Shown one piece after another: positions 1 to 12,424 of a stretch of 22,284 nucleotides of DNA. This DNA is from Trachelipus rathkii. Its lineage: Eukaryota; Arthropoda; Malacostraca; Isopoda; Trachelipodidae. Numbering within the stretch: the stretch's first letter is position 1; every line of letters starts with the position of its first letter. The position numbers were made by a program, and so were the translations under genes. The notes below the pieces were generated by a model, which saw only the letters and a program-made list of their open reading frames with translations, searched no databases and was not told where the DNA came from. The stretch lies in contig JABUQX010078840.1 in NCBI GenBank assembly GCA_015478945.1, positions 1-22,284 of the forward strand. The letters are read 5' to 3'.

Positions 1-144
1 TAATGTTTGAAATTGTAGGTGATACAATCTGGTTAAATCGTGTTATGGAGTAAAATTTCCCGTTATGTTGCACATTTTAACGAAAATATGCTTGTTATAA
101 TGGTTAGGTGAATGATTTCTAATCTTATTTTATTTAAAGAAAGA

Positions 145-1350
145 TGTTTTCACCTTTAATGAAATATTTGGTATATGAAAACAAATATGTGAAATTTCAT
201 TAAAAAACGTCAAATTCAGACACGAAACTAAATTTGAAAACCAATTATTTCCTCTCTTCCTTTCTTTCTCTGCTTCTTTTTCTGAAAATATCTGCTCCCT
301 ATAAGCTCCAAGACGAGGTTAATACACCACCATCTTCATTCACTCTTCTCTTCTCACTTCAATATGCCAGATAAAAACTGTGTCTCACAATCATTATACA
401 TCCATTTAGAGATTTACCAATAATTATTCAAATGGTTGAAATTTAGGAAAATCGTACATTTAAGAGTTTTCTAAATTGATAAGTGAAAATTTAAGAAAAG
501 CGTAATTTTTAGATATTATAATTTGTTTATTAAAAAGGTTTTCAACAGTATTGAAGATATTAGGTATAATAATAACAAATATTGACAAATTTCATTAAAA
601 AAAATGTCAAAATTAAGATCACCTAAAACTATTAATAAATTCGCTTTCATTGCTTATTAGAAATAGAATAGTTGAGAATTAATCACAAATTATTGTTTTA
701 AATGCTTTTATTAGAAACTGCCGTTAAAAACTCAATTTAGGATTTACAAATAATTTTAAATGTTGAAAGTTAAAGAAAAAATCGTTACTTTTAAGAGTTC
801 TACCTCTTGGATTGGTGTGAAAATGTAAGAAAAGCGTAATTTTAGAAGTTAATATTCTGTTTTTATTTAAAAGGTTTTTCGTTTCGAAAATCTCTTCCAA
901 TCTAAACAAATATTGAAGATTCGCAATGAAAAAACGTCAATTTCAGACACCTAAAACTATCTACTAAATTCACTTTTCAGCTTTTGAAATTGTTTCATTA
1001 AAACACATTATTACTTTTCAAATGCTAAAAATAGCCGTTAAAAACTCAATTTTAAGATTTACACTAAATAATTTTCAAATGTTTAAAATTAGGAAAATCG
1101 TACTTTTAAGAGTTCTAAATTCGTACTGTGAAAATTTAAGAAAAAGCGTAAGTTTTGAAGTTAAAATTTTATTAGCAGGGTTTTCAACCACTGAATGAAA
1201 TATATTTGGTATATAAAGAAACGTGCTGAAGGAAATTTCATCTAGCGAAAAATACTGATTTAAGGACCTATAAAAATTGAAATAACAATTCTTTTTATTC
1301 CTTTTGTGAGATTTGCACTATTCAATGAAGCACTATTTTTTTCGAAACTT
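145..1350. repeat. Tandem satellite, unit about 320-330 bp, best-preserved block
   Basis: The same ordered set of words recurs at a fixed spacing. A phrase beginning GATTTAC followed by an AATAATT-like stretch starts near 411, 740 and 1056. Each is followed by TTAGGAAAATCGTAC-like, TTTAAGAGTTCTAAATT-like, GTGAAAATTTAAGAAAA-like and GGTTTTCAAC-like blocks, and later by AAAAACGTCA and a CACCTAAAACTAT-like block. Spacings of about 329 and 316 bp give the unit length. The block at 145-240 is the tail of an earlier unit. A pyrimidine-rich stretch of about 160 bp (241-405) interrupts that first unit and has no match in the others. Copies differ by many substitutions and short indels, so this is an old array. 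No protein reading makes sense across units; short open frames here are chance. Confidence 0.85.
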
Positions 1351-2319
1351 AAGTCTGATAGTCAACAACCGGTTATTAACCGTAACCTCGTCTTTTTATC
1401 TCTGATAAAGTTGATCTTTCTTCTTACGCCAGAGGGTGTATTTCAAAAATTCGCTGTTTAAGTGTAGCTTACTCTCAGGAAAAATAGATCAGCGTGGATG
1501 TTTCTCAGGACTCTAAATGACGTTAATCCTTCAGTGTGACAAACTCATAATGACAAAAATCGTCTAATTCTTATGAAGTTACAGAATTGTTTCTACTCTA
1601 ACAATAAGATAAGGGATCTACACATATATCCTAGGATGGATACATTGTCTGGTTTAGTACCCCAAATCGAGATTGAAATCTGAACTTCATTCTCAAACAT
1701 TCACCGTCAATTTTCTGCACAGCGAAAATTAATAAGTCTCCTAAGTCTTTCACCTTATAACAGGGATCTAAATCATTTCCTGTTGCTGCTTCTTGAAGCA
1801 ATGCATTACAATAGACCGTATATTGACTCTTTCTCTAAGCTAGCTCTGAAATATACGTTAAATTCTGAAAGGAAAATAAATTTAACCTAAGCATCATTTT
1901 TCAATGTGAAATTTTAGGAAATAAATCGGATCTTTCTCTAGCATTACATCATATATTATGGTAATTGATGAATTATTAATCTGTGACTACGCAATAAATA
2001 TTAGGCTTTAAGTTCTTAAAATGAATGTAAGTACTTTTTTTTTATTAATTAAGGGCGTGCGTCTTTTTAATCTAGTCAACGTATATCCGGAGATCGAATA
2101 GTATCGCAGGCTAACTTAGAACACAGAACTATTATAGGAATATTTTTAAAAAAATACAGCATCAATCAATGCTATTAGGGATGGAATGATAATGATCCAC
2201 ACTGTTTCATCTTTCAAAGCTCTAGGGCATTTTTGAAATTGCATTTCAAGGCTGGCATAAGCTATTATTGTCTGTATCAAATTTCCTGCCCATAGGTACG
2301 GAAGTCTGATTAATAAAAA
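1351..2319. other. Gap between the two readable satellite blocks
   Basis: No gene or clear repeat unit is visible. One stretch near 1895-1935 (a GTGAAATTTTAGGAAATAAA-like block) resembles the start of a satellite unit, so part of this interval may be satellite decayed beyond easy recognition. Confidence 0.4.
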
Positions 2320-3200
2320 TCTGCAATTTAAGATTTACAAATCTTTCAAATGTTGGAAGTTTAGGAAAAGACTCGTACTGTTTCAAGATGTTCTAATTTC
2401 TGTATGTGAAAATTTAAGAATAAACAGTATAATTTTAGAAGTTAAATTATGTTTATTAAAAGCAGTAGGTACAAACTAAATATCTAATATTACTAAATTT
2501 ATGGTATATAATTAAATAACAAATTAATGAAATTCCATTAAATACGTGTATTTTGATAATTTAAACCAATTTAAATAAAATTTCTTTATGCTCTTTACTA
2601 TTTTATTGGAATATCGGGAATAACTTATAACTAAAGAATGATTAGTTTAAAGAGTGCAAAATATTCAATTACCAGTTATTAAACTTAAATTTAAGATATT
2701 ATCCGTTCTAAATTTGTAATGTGTGAAATTTAGGAAAAATCGTGTTTCGTGAAGTTTCAGAGATTTTTATTCAATTATTTTCCTGCTATGTTAGCAATTT
2801 ACATGAAATTCCGTATGGTAAATTGGAAAATGTCAGTCACTTATATATTTTATTTAAACAGGTTAATTATCCACTAACTATATCTAAAATTAATTAGGTA
2901 TTAATATAAACTTGATACATCGAATATTAAATTTATATTTAAAAAACTTACAATTATTAAAGACCCTAAATCATATATATAAATTCCTTCTGACTTTTTT
3001 TGATAATGCATTATTCAATAAAACATTATATTCATTTCAAATTGTCGTTGACAAATTTAATACCTTAAATGAATTTCTTTCTTAATGATCCTTGTCAAAC
3101 CTCGGTAATGATGTAATAAAATTTGGAAGAATTATAATCTGATTTAACTTTTTAAGATTTTATTTATTTTTTAAATGGAAAATTATTGAAGTAATCTATA
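2320..3200. repeat. Decayed continuation of the 320-bp satellite
   Basis: A unit clearly starts again near 2330 with the GATTTAC, TTTCAAATGTTGGAAG, TTTAGGAAAA and GTGAAAATTTAAGAA blocks in the same order as the array at 411-1350. Weaker starts are visible near 2690 and near 3150. Spacing has drifted to roughly 360 and 460 bp, consistent with indels in an ageing array. The last unit is a guess. Confidence 0.65.
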
Positions 3201-4239
3201 CTGCTACAGTAGTTTTGAATATTTTGTTATCTGAAATATTAATTCTTGTAGATATTCTGTAACACGATTTTGATTGCAAAAACCATTCTTACGCAGTAAT
3301 ATTTGTATATAAAAAATAATCATAGCAAATTTGGGGTTAAAGTATAATTTGATTATATATATGGGAGACAGCCTATTAAAATGCTATAAGATAATTTATC
3401 CGGTATTTTCACGTGTTCGTCTTGTAGAACTGAACATATTCTCTGAAAATGATTAACAGCTATATTTTTCGGTTCTCTAATGTGGCCGAGAAATTAATTC
3501 TGGGCGAGAATTAGTTTAGCTATAAACATTAACACTAACCTAGTATATAAGATAAGTTTTACTATTTCAATATAATATTGAAGATTCTTGAAAAATTAGT
3601 GTAATAGTGTTTTCCATAAACAGATATAATAATTACTAGTTACTTTTACTTTTTAATGCCTGAAAAAATCTAGAAGAGAGACAGATTAATTTTGTCCATT
3701 TGTACAGTCTTCTAATAAAGTTCTTTGATACATATAAACGGTTTTCTCATTCACTAATAACTGGAAATATTCATTTAGTTATACGTTTTATTCATAACAA
3801 TATTATGAATATTGTTCTGTAATATATAGAAAGATGGTCTAGATCTATCACACCTTATAACCACTTATTAATATAGTTGGCACCTTATCGGCTTTTTACA
3901 ATAGCATGATTTTCATAGTTTGAGACAAGCAATCTGTTTTGTTTCAGCAGATCGCTGATATTTATTCTTGGAAGCCGGTATAATTCAATCCTATATTTCC
4001 ACGATTCATGTACACTGAAGACTGAAGATATCAATTTTATAAATATTAACATGATAATGGAAAGCTAGTCGTAAACATCTTGCATATTAAGATGTTTATT
4101 TATACCTCAATGTTTACACGAAAATGAAAGGCGTAAGACTTTAGAAAAAAGATAGTTTGATTTGAATAATAATTTAAAGTCTAATAATTATACAACATGG
4201 ATGCGTTTGTCGCAACCAACAGTAAAAATGTTTAGAAAT
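3201..4239. other. AT-rich interval with no recognisable gene
   Basis: I see no sustained open frame, no repeat unit and no transposon motif. A short hairpin lies inside it, described separately. Confidence 0.5.
3796..3816. repeat. Short perfect hairpin
   Basis: Arms AACAATATT and AATATTGTT are exact reverse complements separated by three bases (ATG). In DNA this AT-rich a 9-bp palindrome can arise by chance, so no function is claimed. Confidence 0.5.
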
Positions 4240-5599
4240 ATGATTTCTTAAGGGGTCATAAAATTTAAATATAACAGAACGCATATGTTGTTACATGTCT
4301 CGATTTAGACAAACACTCGACTAATATTCAAAGAAGCGCATATTAAAACGAAGACGATATCAAGTCACGCATTCCTTATTCTGCTTTGTATTGTATACTC
4401 TCATTGTCAATTTTCAAATGACACATATTTATATTATTTCTCATTAATTTGCAGTAAAGTGGCCAATGATACTAAAAGACTTACTGGCTATCAATTATTA
4501 AAGCACTTCGCCTGAAACTACATTTTCAACTGTCTAGAATCAGTTTAGTAAAAAAGAAATTCCGAATGGTACTTTCTATTTAATGAGTTCTTAAATTTGA
4601 AAAATGTTGATATAATGTGGTTATAATGATATACTTAAGATGTTAAGTTTTAGCAGTCAAGCTAATTTTTCACATGTAATAAGAATGATTTATAGTATAA
4701 AAAATAGTGGTTACGTTTGAGGGTTGCTTTTCTGCGAAAATCGATTAGAGATAAATTTAGATAACTTAGACTCTTGCTGCTGCGATAGATAGTTCCAAAG
4801 TATGGGGGTAAGTGAAGCTTAGGAAGGCTCTTTTACTTCTTATGTGTAATATGATTAAACAGAATAGATGATGGTCAAATCGTCATATCAGAGAAAGTGA
4901 GAGTTGAAAGAAAAGAGAAAGTCCTCTTTCCTCTCCTGTCAGAATAGAAAGATTATTGTAGCATTAAAGAAAAGCTCATACATAGTGAGATTACATAAGA
5001 AATAAGCCAAATCTATAAGTTTGCCTACTTTGATCATGAAAACAGAGATTATTATCCTTCATAATTTGTGGGAAAAGCCTGGAACTAAAGTTTTTTGACT
5101 TTGAAGACATATCAATAAGTATCTGTTCCGTCTTCACTACCTGAAGATATGGCCATAGTTCACTGAGGTGAACCGAAGAAGTGTTAGTATAACAGGTTTT
5201 ATGGTATATATAGTAAGGCACAAGAATGGATATGCCCTGAAATTGGAAGCTGCTATGTTATGTCATTATAAAACTTTGGAGCTTATTCAACTGAAGTTTA
5301 AGTTTAATATCTTTACTACGAAGCTTTTCAATTTTCATTTAATTAGTTTATATGCGAATGAGTTTTGCTATCTCTGTTATAAGTAAGAAAAATATTATTC
5401 TTATTGTTTTAATTATTTGGTATATAGTAAACATGAAATTTCTTGGATGGGGTTTCGCATATACTTTGAATTAGTGCTGTTCAAAAATGTATGGTTTTGT
5501 GAGCTATCATCAACGATTTGTCAGATAGTGTGGTGTAAACCAGATTTGTAAAAATTATGATTTTTACCTTTTTCAAGGGGGTCTATCACAATTATTGGA

Positions 5600-5735
5600 T
5601 ATATAGTATATCCGGTTATAATAATATATACATATAAGTATAAATTATTAAAGATTTATATATTATTATATATAATTTGTATTATATAATATTTAAGTAA
5701 TTTAATTTTATATTAGTATAATATATATAATATTT
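5600..5735. repeat. TA-rich low-complexity tract in copy A
   Basis: Imperfect (TA)n and TAATAT runs. The equivalent place in copy B (about 10090-10145) is much shorter, so this tract expanded after the copies separated. Confidence 0.8.
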
Positions 5736-5964
5736 TTGAGCTGTAGAGGATAAGAAGTCCAGCTTAGTTTCATTGCTGTATATATATATTTTATATAGAT
5801 ATGGGATTATATCCATATAATAAGTAATTATACTATGAATTATCTTGTTTCAAGTATCTATATCAGTATATAGTATGTTATCAAATTATATAGCTATATA
5901 TTCGGAAGTTGAACAAGCGAACAGCTCCGTGACAACCAATTTTTAGACAGTTGGAAATTATTGA

Positions 5965-6070
5965 TTTATACTCTATATATAATATATCTATAATCTTATT
6001 TTTTTATATGAAATATATATAATTATAATTGATATATATTATATATTATATTATATATACATATATAAAA
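5965..6070. repeat. Second TA-rich tract in copy A
   Basis: Imperfect (TA)n including TATATTATATATTATATTAT-like runs. With the tract at 5600-5735 it accounts for most of the roughly 390 bp by which copy A exceeds copy B in this interval. Confidence 0.8.
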
Positions 6071-7624
6071 ATTGAAGTTAGTAAATATAATATTAAATGG
6101 GATGATATGAACATGTTTTGCATAGATAATAATGTTAAACAATAATAACTAGAATAACGAGAGTATATGGACAACATGAATGTATCGGAATGGGATTTAG
6201 TTAAATGTAAAATACTAAAGATGGCTATGACTTTCTTCTTCGTAGGATTTATGGTGCTGAGCGATCTGGAATTTCATGCAAGTCCGATGTCTACCTCCTA
6301 TGCTCCATTGGCTAGTATTGCCTGGTATTCTTGCTGACCTTTATATCTTGATGGAGGTCACAGAATCCTGCTCCATCACAAACATCGCCTAGGTTATCCG
6401 GAGATTTTCTTAGGTGAGAAGTGTAAGTAGGAACTTTATGACTCCTTCTAAGCTTCAATTATGAGTTCTGTTCATTGTTAGTGGGGTCACTCTCGCTTTC
6501 CTGTTCCGCAGAAAAGTTCTGGTGATACATCGAAGGATCCCCTTGCTTAACAGTCATTGTTGTAGAAAGACGCATTCACGGATGTTGTCCGTATTTGTGG
6601 GCCATTAATTTCCAGTTTTTCTTTCGTCCTCAGAAAGAACTGACATATATAGTAAACGGAAGCATTCCCACGTAATGAGGTTAATTAGTGTATCATAACA
6701 TTTATGTGTCGGCGGTAGATGATGTATTGTCTCTTGTACAGAGTGGTTGAGGTACGATGTTCCTATGTACGCGCTGTCAGGGTCTCTGTGGCATTTCATT
6801 TTGGTCCAGTGATCCTTTCCGCCGGTTGTCAATAGGCAACAACTGGAAGACAGGGATTTTGATGAAACTGCATGCTGTGTGCACTGTTTCCCATTTTGGT
6901 TGAGTGGCTTTTCACCTCGTACTGTTTGTAGGCTTAGCATCTAGTCTTGAAATTTTGCATACTCTTCTCTCTCATCGTACGAGTACCCATACTGGAAGAT
7001 AGCATCATGTTCTGTGTGTACACCACACTTTAATACTCGTTTTGAAGTGGTCAATAACGTTGCTCTACCTGCTCGTATGATGGGAGTCCATAGCGTTTGA
7101 GCTGCGACTTCTGCAATATCAAGGTTACCATATTGGGATGCTCCAAGCTTGATTTGTGAGTTTTAATTTATGTCAGGTAGTGTATTTTGATGCACTATAT
7201 CGAGTCAAACATTCAGGGAAAGCTTCGCTACAACTTCATGACAGATGTCAGTTAACCTGGTGAAACATGAGCATTCCGACTGGTAATTGATGGAGATGAC
7301 CATTCATCCAGTCTTGGCCTCAATAATTGTAAGGAAAAGTTCACTACATTCCGTTAGACGGCATAAACTTGCTAGTTGTGATCTAAGTGGGGAGTAAATA
7401 TACGTAGTATGGAATAGATTTTGTCATTCTGGTATAGCAAAATATGGATCATGATTGATCGAAACTGGATGTGATACGCAATCCGAGATATATATGAATA
7501 GAACCGTCGAATTACAAATAATTCTGCTACATAAGTCTAGTCCGAAATTGTAAGCTTTTGTTTACGTGTAAGATTTTCTATATTTATACCTCTAAAGGTG
7601 GATACAAATTTGAGTACTATTGAT

Positions 7625-8525
7625 CAGAGTGGAGGAATAGGAGTGATATTTCGGCGATATTCGGGTATCGGAAATACCGATACTCTTTTAGTCGCCGGAG
7701 ATTATCGGTATTATTCGGAGCTTTTTCCAGTTAGCGGAAAAGTATGCAATCCCTCTAAATATATAATAGATGTAGAATTCTTAATAAAGTGTAAATGAGA
7801 AAAAAAAACACGAATGGTACCAGAAATATGAAAAAGCACTTCGAGCACTTGAGGACATGCTGATGGAGCAATCTGGAACTACAAATTGGATGTATGAGTC
7901 CTGTATTTTTTTTTTTTTTATTATAGCAGGCACCCAAATAAAAGCGGAGTGGAAATGAGTTTGAGGCAATTTGTCCCATCAGATTTGAAGAGAAGCCAAT
8001 AACTGACTTTGATATGGTGATGGCGCGAAAGAGTGACGAACCATTCCCATCTGATGATCGGTCGTACGTATTGCCCATCTTCAACCAAATTGTCTTATTC
8101 CTAGTAGAAATATATTTTGTAGAGAGATTTGCGAAGAATCATAAGGTAATTGAGATCGGGGCGTGTTAAAGGAATGTTCTCAGGCTGATAATATCATTTA
8201 CACGATATGGACAGTATAATAGTCAATCTTAGTCATGTTTATTTTCTTTAAAGATTATTATTGGTTTGCCAGCGAGTTTGAAAACTTGGATGTGTACTCC
8301 ATATGCATATTATAATGAGGTTAAATATACTAATGTATATAAGTTATCGTCATGTACCTATAGTATTTATAATAGAGTAGCTTATATATATATAAATAAG
8401 ATACTATAAATATATGATTCTAATCATGTGGGCGATTGCCGATATTATCGTAAATATTCGGTATTAACGAGCAAAATATCAGAATATTCGGATATTCGGC
8501 TTTTGGATATTCGGGTGGGACACTA
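7625..8525. mobile_element. hAT-like element remnant with ATTCGG-rich subterminal clusters
   Basis: Both ends carry dense clusters of TATCGG, ATTCGG and their complements: 7650-7730 at the left and 8430-8520 at the right. The left edge reads CAGAGTGGAGG. The right edge, read on the minus strand, is TAGTGTCCCACCCGAATATC, compatible with the loose C/T-A-G-N-G-T terminal pattern of hAT elements. A perfect hairpin (GTATCGG / CCGATAC, 7665-7683) lies in the left cluster. The interior holds a BED-finger-like fragment (7807-7860) and a T14 run (7906-7919). I could not find a convincing 8-bp target-site duplication: the flanks CTATTGAT and ATTAAAGC do not match. The element call therefore rests on end structure and the BED-like fragment. 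Confidence 0.45.
7807..7860 (+). pseudogene. BED-zinc-finger-like fragment of a transposase
   Basis: The frame reads N-T-N-G-T-R-N-M-K-K-H-F-E-H-L-R-T-C and then stops with TGA at 7861. The G-T-x-N-M-K-K-H spacing followed by H and C resembles the C-terminal half of BED zinc fingers found at the N-terminus of hAT transposases. The first cysteine pair expected about 20-25 residues upstream is not readable. After the stop the same frame continues with many stops and a T-rich tract, so nothing functional remains. The fragment is short and could be coincidence; its position inside an element with hAT-like ends is what makes it credible. Confidence 0.35.
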
Positions 8526-8829
8526 ATTAAAGCCAATATGCTTAATATAACAATTTACGTAAAATATAAGAAAGTTTAGATTAGAAATTTGAAAATTATT
8601 ACGAACTATTGTCAAAGGAAAAATAAGAATATAGCCGAAATTTTTTGCAGATGGCGAAAATTTTGTCTGTTGTAAACAAGGATAATATAGTCTATGAGGG
8701 GTTTGAATTTTTATAGTTCTAACTAAAATAATCTGTTAGGATAGGGATAATGGCAAAATTGTGCAGGTATGAAATAGAGGGGAGGGTGGCTTTGCTATCA
8801 ATTCAGGTTATTCAATGTTGCAACTAAGC
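8526..8829. other. Spacer between copies A and B
   Basis: AT-rich, no sustained reading frame, and no visible match to the sequence after copy B (12509 onward). It may belong to the left part of copy B, whose limit is unclear. Confidence 0.4.
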
Positions 8830-11619
8830 ATTGCAGTTACATATGATGTCGAAGTCTGTTATATTAGTTTCTTGAGATCGTCATTTCACATGTTCGTCAC
8901 GGCAGTCAAAGGCTTAAGACTTAAGGATGCAGCTGAATGTCAAAACAGATCAAATTAATTAGACTTTCTCGCTTCTTAATTTTATTGCTTAAGATTGGTT
9001 TTAACAAAAAGTTCCTATCCATATCGATGTTGGATGGATCTCTTGCGATTTCAGTGTATAATTATCATTTACTATAGTGCTCAATATTGATTCTAAAAGC
9101 TTCGTCTAGAAGTAACAGTCGCCCAATGATGCCTTCCATTTAGCATAATCCATTTTTAATAAAGGCAATTAAAGAAAAGTTCAGTGGAATACTTAAGCTC
9201 GTAGCTGTTAAGATCAGTGACAATAATAAACAAGTTTCTAGATTTTATGTGTTAATCTTGTGTGTTAGCATTTCTAAGATTTGCGATTCGAAGCTAGTTT
9301 TTCATGAATCGTGAGGATCAGTAGAAATTAGGTCGGTTGGAGGATGATGAATGCATTGAAATTTACGGCTCCTGATCATCTTCTGACGATGATCACGTAG
9401 TGGGGAAAGTGAAGCTGCTAAGTTCATTTTCACTCTTTTAAGGTGTTTTAAAGAATTGTGGGCAGAAATCGTACAAACGACAGAAGGGAGGTGAAAAGCA
9501 AGTCCTTCTCTGACGATTTGATTATTGTACTAAAAGTAAAAGGCTTACAGATCGTGATTGACATAAGAAATTACAAATATAATAGTTGCTACTTGGGAGT
9601 GGACATGATTTCGCCACTTAATGGTGAAAATCTGGAATAGTTTTAAATTATTTGGAAACAACTAGCAAAATAATTTCGCTCACGGTTTTCACATTAATAA
9701 TATACCAGTTCATTTTCCATAAAATTTTTGACGGATAAAGAAACATACAAAACGAGAGATAGCATTACTGTTAAGATGAATGCTACGTGCTGAGATAAAA
9801 AAGCATAGAGCTTATTCAAATGAAGCTTAGTTTAATATCTTTACTACGATTTCAATTTTCTTTAATTTTTTTAATGATGTGAATCTGCTATAGGTAAGAA
9901 TAGTTATTTACTTTTTGTTTATGTGTCTTTGTATTACATGAAACATGAAATTCTTGGGCGGAGGGTTTGCATTGATATTGATGTGGTTCAAAATTATCGG
10001 TTTTTGCATATCAATCACCTTTGGTGAGATTCTGTGTGTACAAGATTGTACATTTTTATGATTTTATTTTTTTCAGAGGTTATCCTTTTCTGGATATATA
10101 TATTATATTATTGATATATATATATAGTTATCTTATATAATAATATTTTTGTAAATACCAACGATTTTAGTTGAAATAGCTATAGCACATTAATGTAAAA
10201 TTATAGTTAAACATTTATATTTTATATCTTATTTAAATTTATGGTTTTTGAGGTAGTATGAGGAGAGAAGTGTCTGGATTGATAATGTTTTGATAGTTAG
10301 TGTTAAACTTAATAACCAACTAGTGAATAAATGTATATGGGACACATGATGTAGAAGGGAATAGAGTGGGGGTTTGTTATGGAAACTACGGTGGAGTGAC
10401 CTTTCTGTAGACGATATAGACCGGTCTAGCGTTGATATCTGCATCAAGCTCAACATTCGGCCATCATGATTGATATCACTTTGCCATGGCAACGTCCTTC
10501 AATGAACTTGATTCTTGATGAGCGTTCACCTGCATGCACTAAATGCTAGGTTTATCCGGAAAATTTCTTAGGTGAGATGTAAGTGTGGACTTTATACTCT
10601 TCTACTCATGAGAATGAAGGTCCTACATCTCTGTTCATGTTAGTGGTTCTCGGCTTTCTGTTCCCCAGATGTTTTTGTGCTACTTGAAAAAAGCTTGTCT
10701 TCTTGGTTAACACAGTCATTACCGAACGTATCCACACATCTTGTGTCTCTGATAATAGGGGCCATCAAATATCTCCGCTTTTTTCTTATCGTTACTCGAC
10801 CAAGAACGTTGAGCATATATAGCGGAAGCAATATTATATTTCATTACACCTCATTATTTAAACGAAGTTTTATTAAAGAATTCTCGGAATGATAAATTTT
10901 CTCGTCTGTACAAGTGGGTTTCACGGGTACGATGTTCCTGTCACCTGGACAGTTTGCTCGGGTGGCGATTCGTCTTTTGGTGATGTCTTTGCGCCGCTGT
11001 ACTAATAGACAGGAAGCGATGGGATATTTTGGTGAAACTGCTGCTGAGAGCAAATGTTTACCCGTTTGAGGTGCGCACTATTTACATCTAGTATCGATAT
11101 TGTAGCTCTCCAACTGTCTTGATTTCCTGTGCATACTCCTTCTATGTAGATTACCTTGAACCGGGAAGCCGCATACTGTTGCCGTTGTGTACAATACTTT
11201 AATCTGCTCTGGAAGTGTCATAAACATCGACTTCTGCATTGATGCTGGGGTCCCAAGCGATAGTAGGCATGCAACTTTTGCATATCACAAAGTTAGCATC
11301 TGCTGAAGAGCCTCCGCAGCTCTGCTCGTTTAGATAAATGTTACTCTTTGAGCATGGGGTAGGCGGGGTTCGACCAATGCAAGCCAACTAAGTAAAACTT
11401 CGCAAATACAATTCTTATAAATGATTGATCACCCACCTTGAGATGAGGACTGGACATCGACTGTATTCCAGATGGATGTAGCATCATCAGGATTCTTGGC
11501 ATCTAGATGTGCTTACTAAGTTACACTGCTTCCGAATATGACCTGCTAAACTTGCCTCTACTGTAGTATAGCGAAGGTAGTTATTGCTTACGTAGTGGCA
11601 ATGAATTTTGTCATTCTAG

Positions 11620-12275
11620 CATTGCTGCCACGGGTAATCGGTAAAATTTACGGAGCCACGTAAGATTTTTTGCATTTTATAAGGTTTTGATTAATGAATA
11701 TATGTGTGAAATTCGTAAGGTACAAATACAGAATATTTATTTTTTTGTTTTTTTTTTATTTCACAGCCATCCCTGCATATATGTGACTCTGGATGTACGA
11801 CAATGTGTGGACAGGGACCCTGTCGCATACTGTGTGCATCTATTTCTTAAGTTTTTTTATTGTTCAGAGGCTAATACGCACTTAAATATCAGAGGTAATA
11901 ATAAAATCATAAAAAAAAAAAAAAAAATGTGTACAATAAATGGCCCGTAGCGGTAATTATGTTCATCATTATTATGGATGATATATATCTATATATATAT
12001 ATTATATATTATTACTATATATATATTTATATTTATATATATATATATTTATTAAATAAATATCTTTCATATGATAACGTTAGGCTATAGAACGTAACAC
12101 AAGGCCCAAGAATTATATCACAGTCCCTTAGGGTCAGTTATTTTTGAGCATATTTTGCAGTATGGTTCCAGATTGTGTGAGAGCCTCACGTCACTATGTT
12201 CGCACATTTGGCGACGATGGCGCAATGAACTATCACGATGACATTATGGCTCATGGGTCAAAGTGTGGATAGGCA
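11620..12275. repeat. Extra block present in copy B only
   Basis: Copy A passes directly from ATTTTGTCATTCTGG (about 7420) to ATATGGATCATGATTG (about 7442). In copy B the matching phrases are separated by about 650 bp. The block contains a T-rich run near 11740-11760, an A17 run (11911-11927) and a TA array (11980-12062). A poly-A run inside it hints at a retroposed segment, but no target-site duplication was found at its edges. A deletion from copy A would explain the data equally well. Confidence 0.5.
11980..12062. repeat. TA microsatellite
   Basis: Imperfect (TA)n with TTTATA interruptions. Confidence 0.9.
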
Positions 12276-12424
12276 AATGGATCCATGATGCACGAAACGG
12301 ATGTGATAAGCAAATCCGAGAATATATTTGGAATCAGCATGAATTACCATACGCGTTCATCAAAATTCACTTTTTTTGTTGACAGTGTGTTTTCTTTATT
12401 TTTCCTAAATGGATAATTTGCATA

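Larger units (their letters stand above)
4240..7620. repeat. Long direct repeat, copy A
   Basis: This segment is collinear with 8830-12430 (copy B). Matching landmarks, A versus B: GGGTAAGTGAAGC at about 4806 and GGGAAAGTGAAGC at about 9402; GAGCTTATTCAA at about 5279 and 9809; GGTTATCCGGAG..TTCTTAGGTGAG at about 6392 and GGTTTATCCGG..TTCTTAGGTGAG at about 10550; TGTACACCACACTTTAATAC at about 7018 and TGTACAATACTTTAATC at about 11188; ATTTTGTCATTCT at about 7420 and 11608. Identity by eye is roughly 60-70% with many short indels. The left edge is uncertain: similarity fades before about 4450. No family-defining protein is readable. The short frames at 4991-5221, 5168-5386 and 6605-6940 have no recognisable motif, and the copy-B equivalents are broken. 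It may be an old large transposon or a segmental duplication. Confidence 0.75.

Noticed and set aside
6605..6940. 111-codon minus-strand frame in copy A as a gene
   Set aside because: The equivalent stretch of copy B is broken into different frames and the product has no motif, so it is most likely a chance frame in repeat DNA.
10390..10440. V-D-D-I in copy B as a possible reverse transcriptase catalytic motif
   Set aside because: The flanking residues do not match the Y-x-D-D context, copy A does not conserve the reading, and the distance to RNase H (over 2 kb) is too long.
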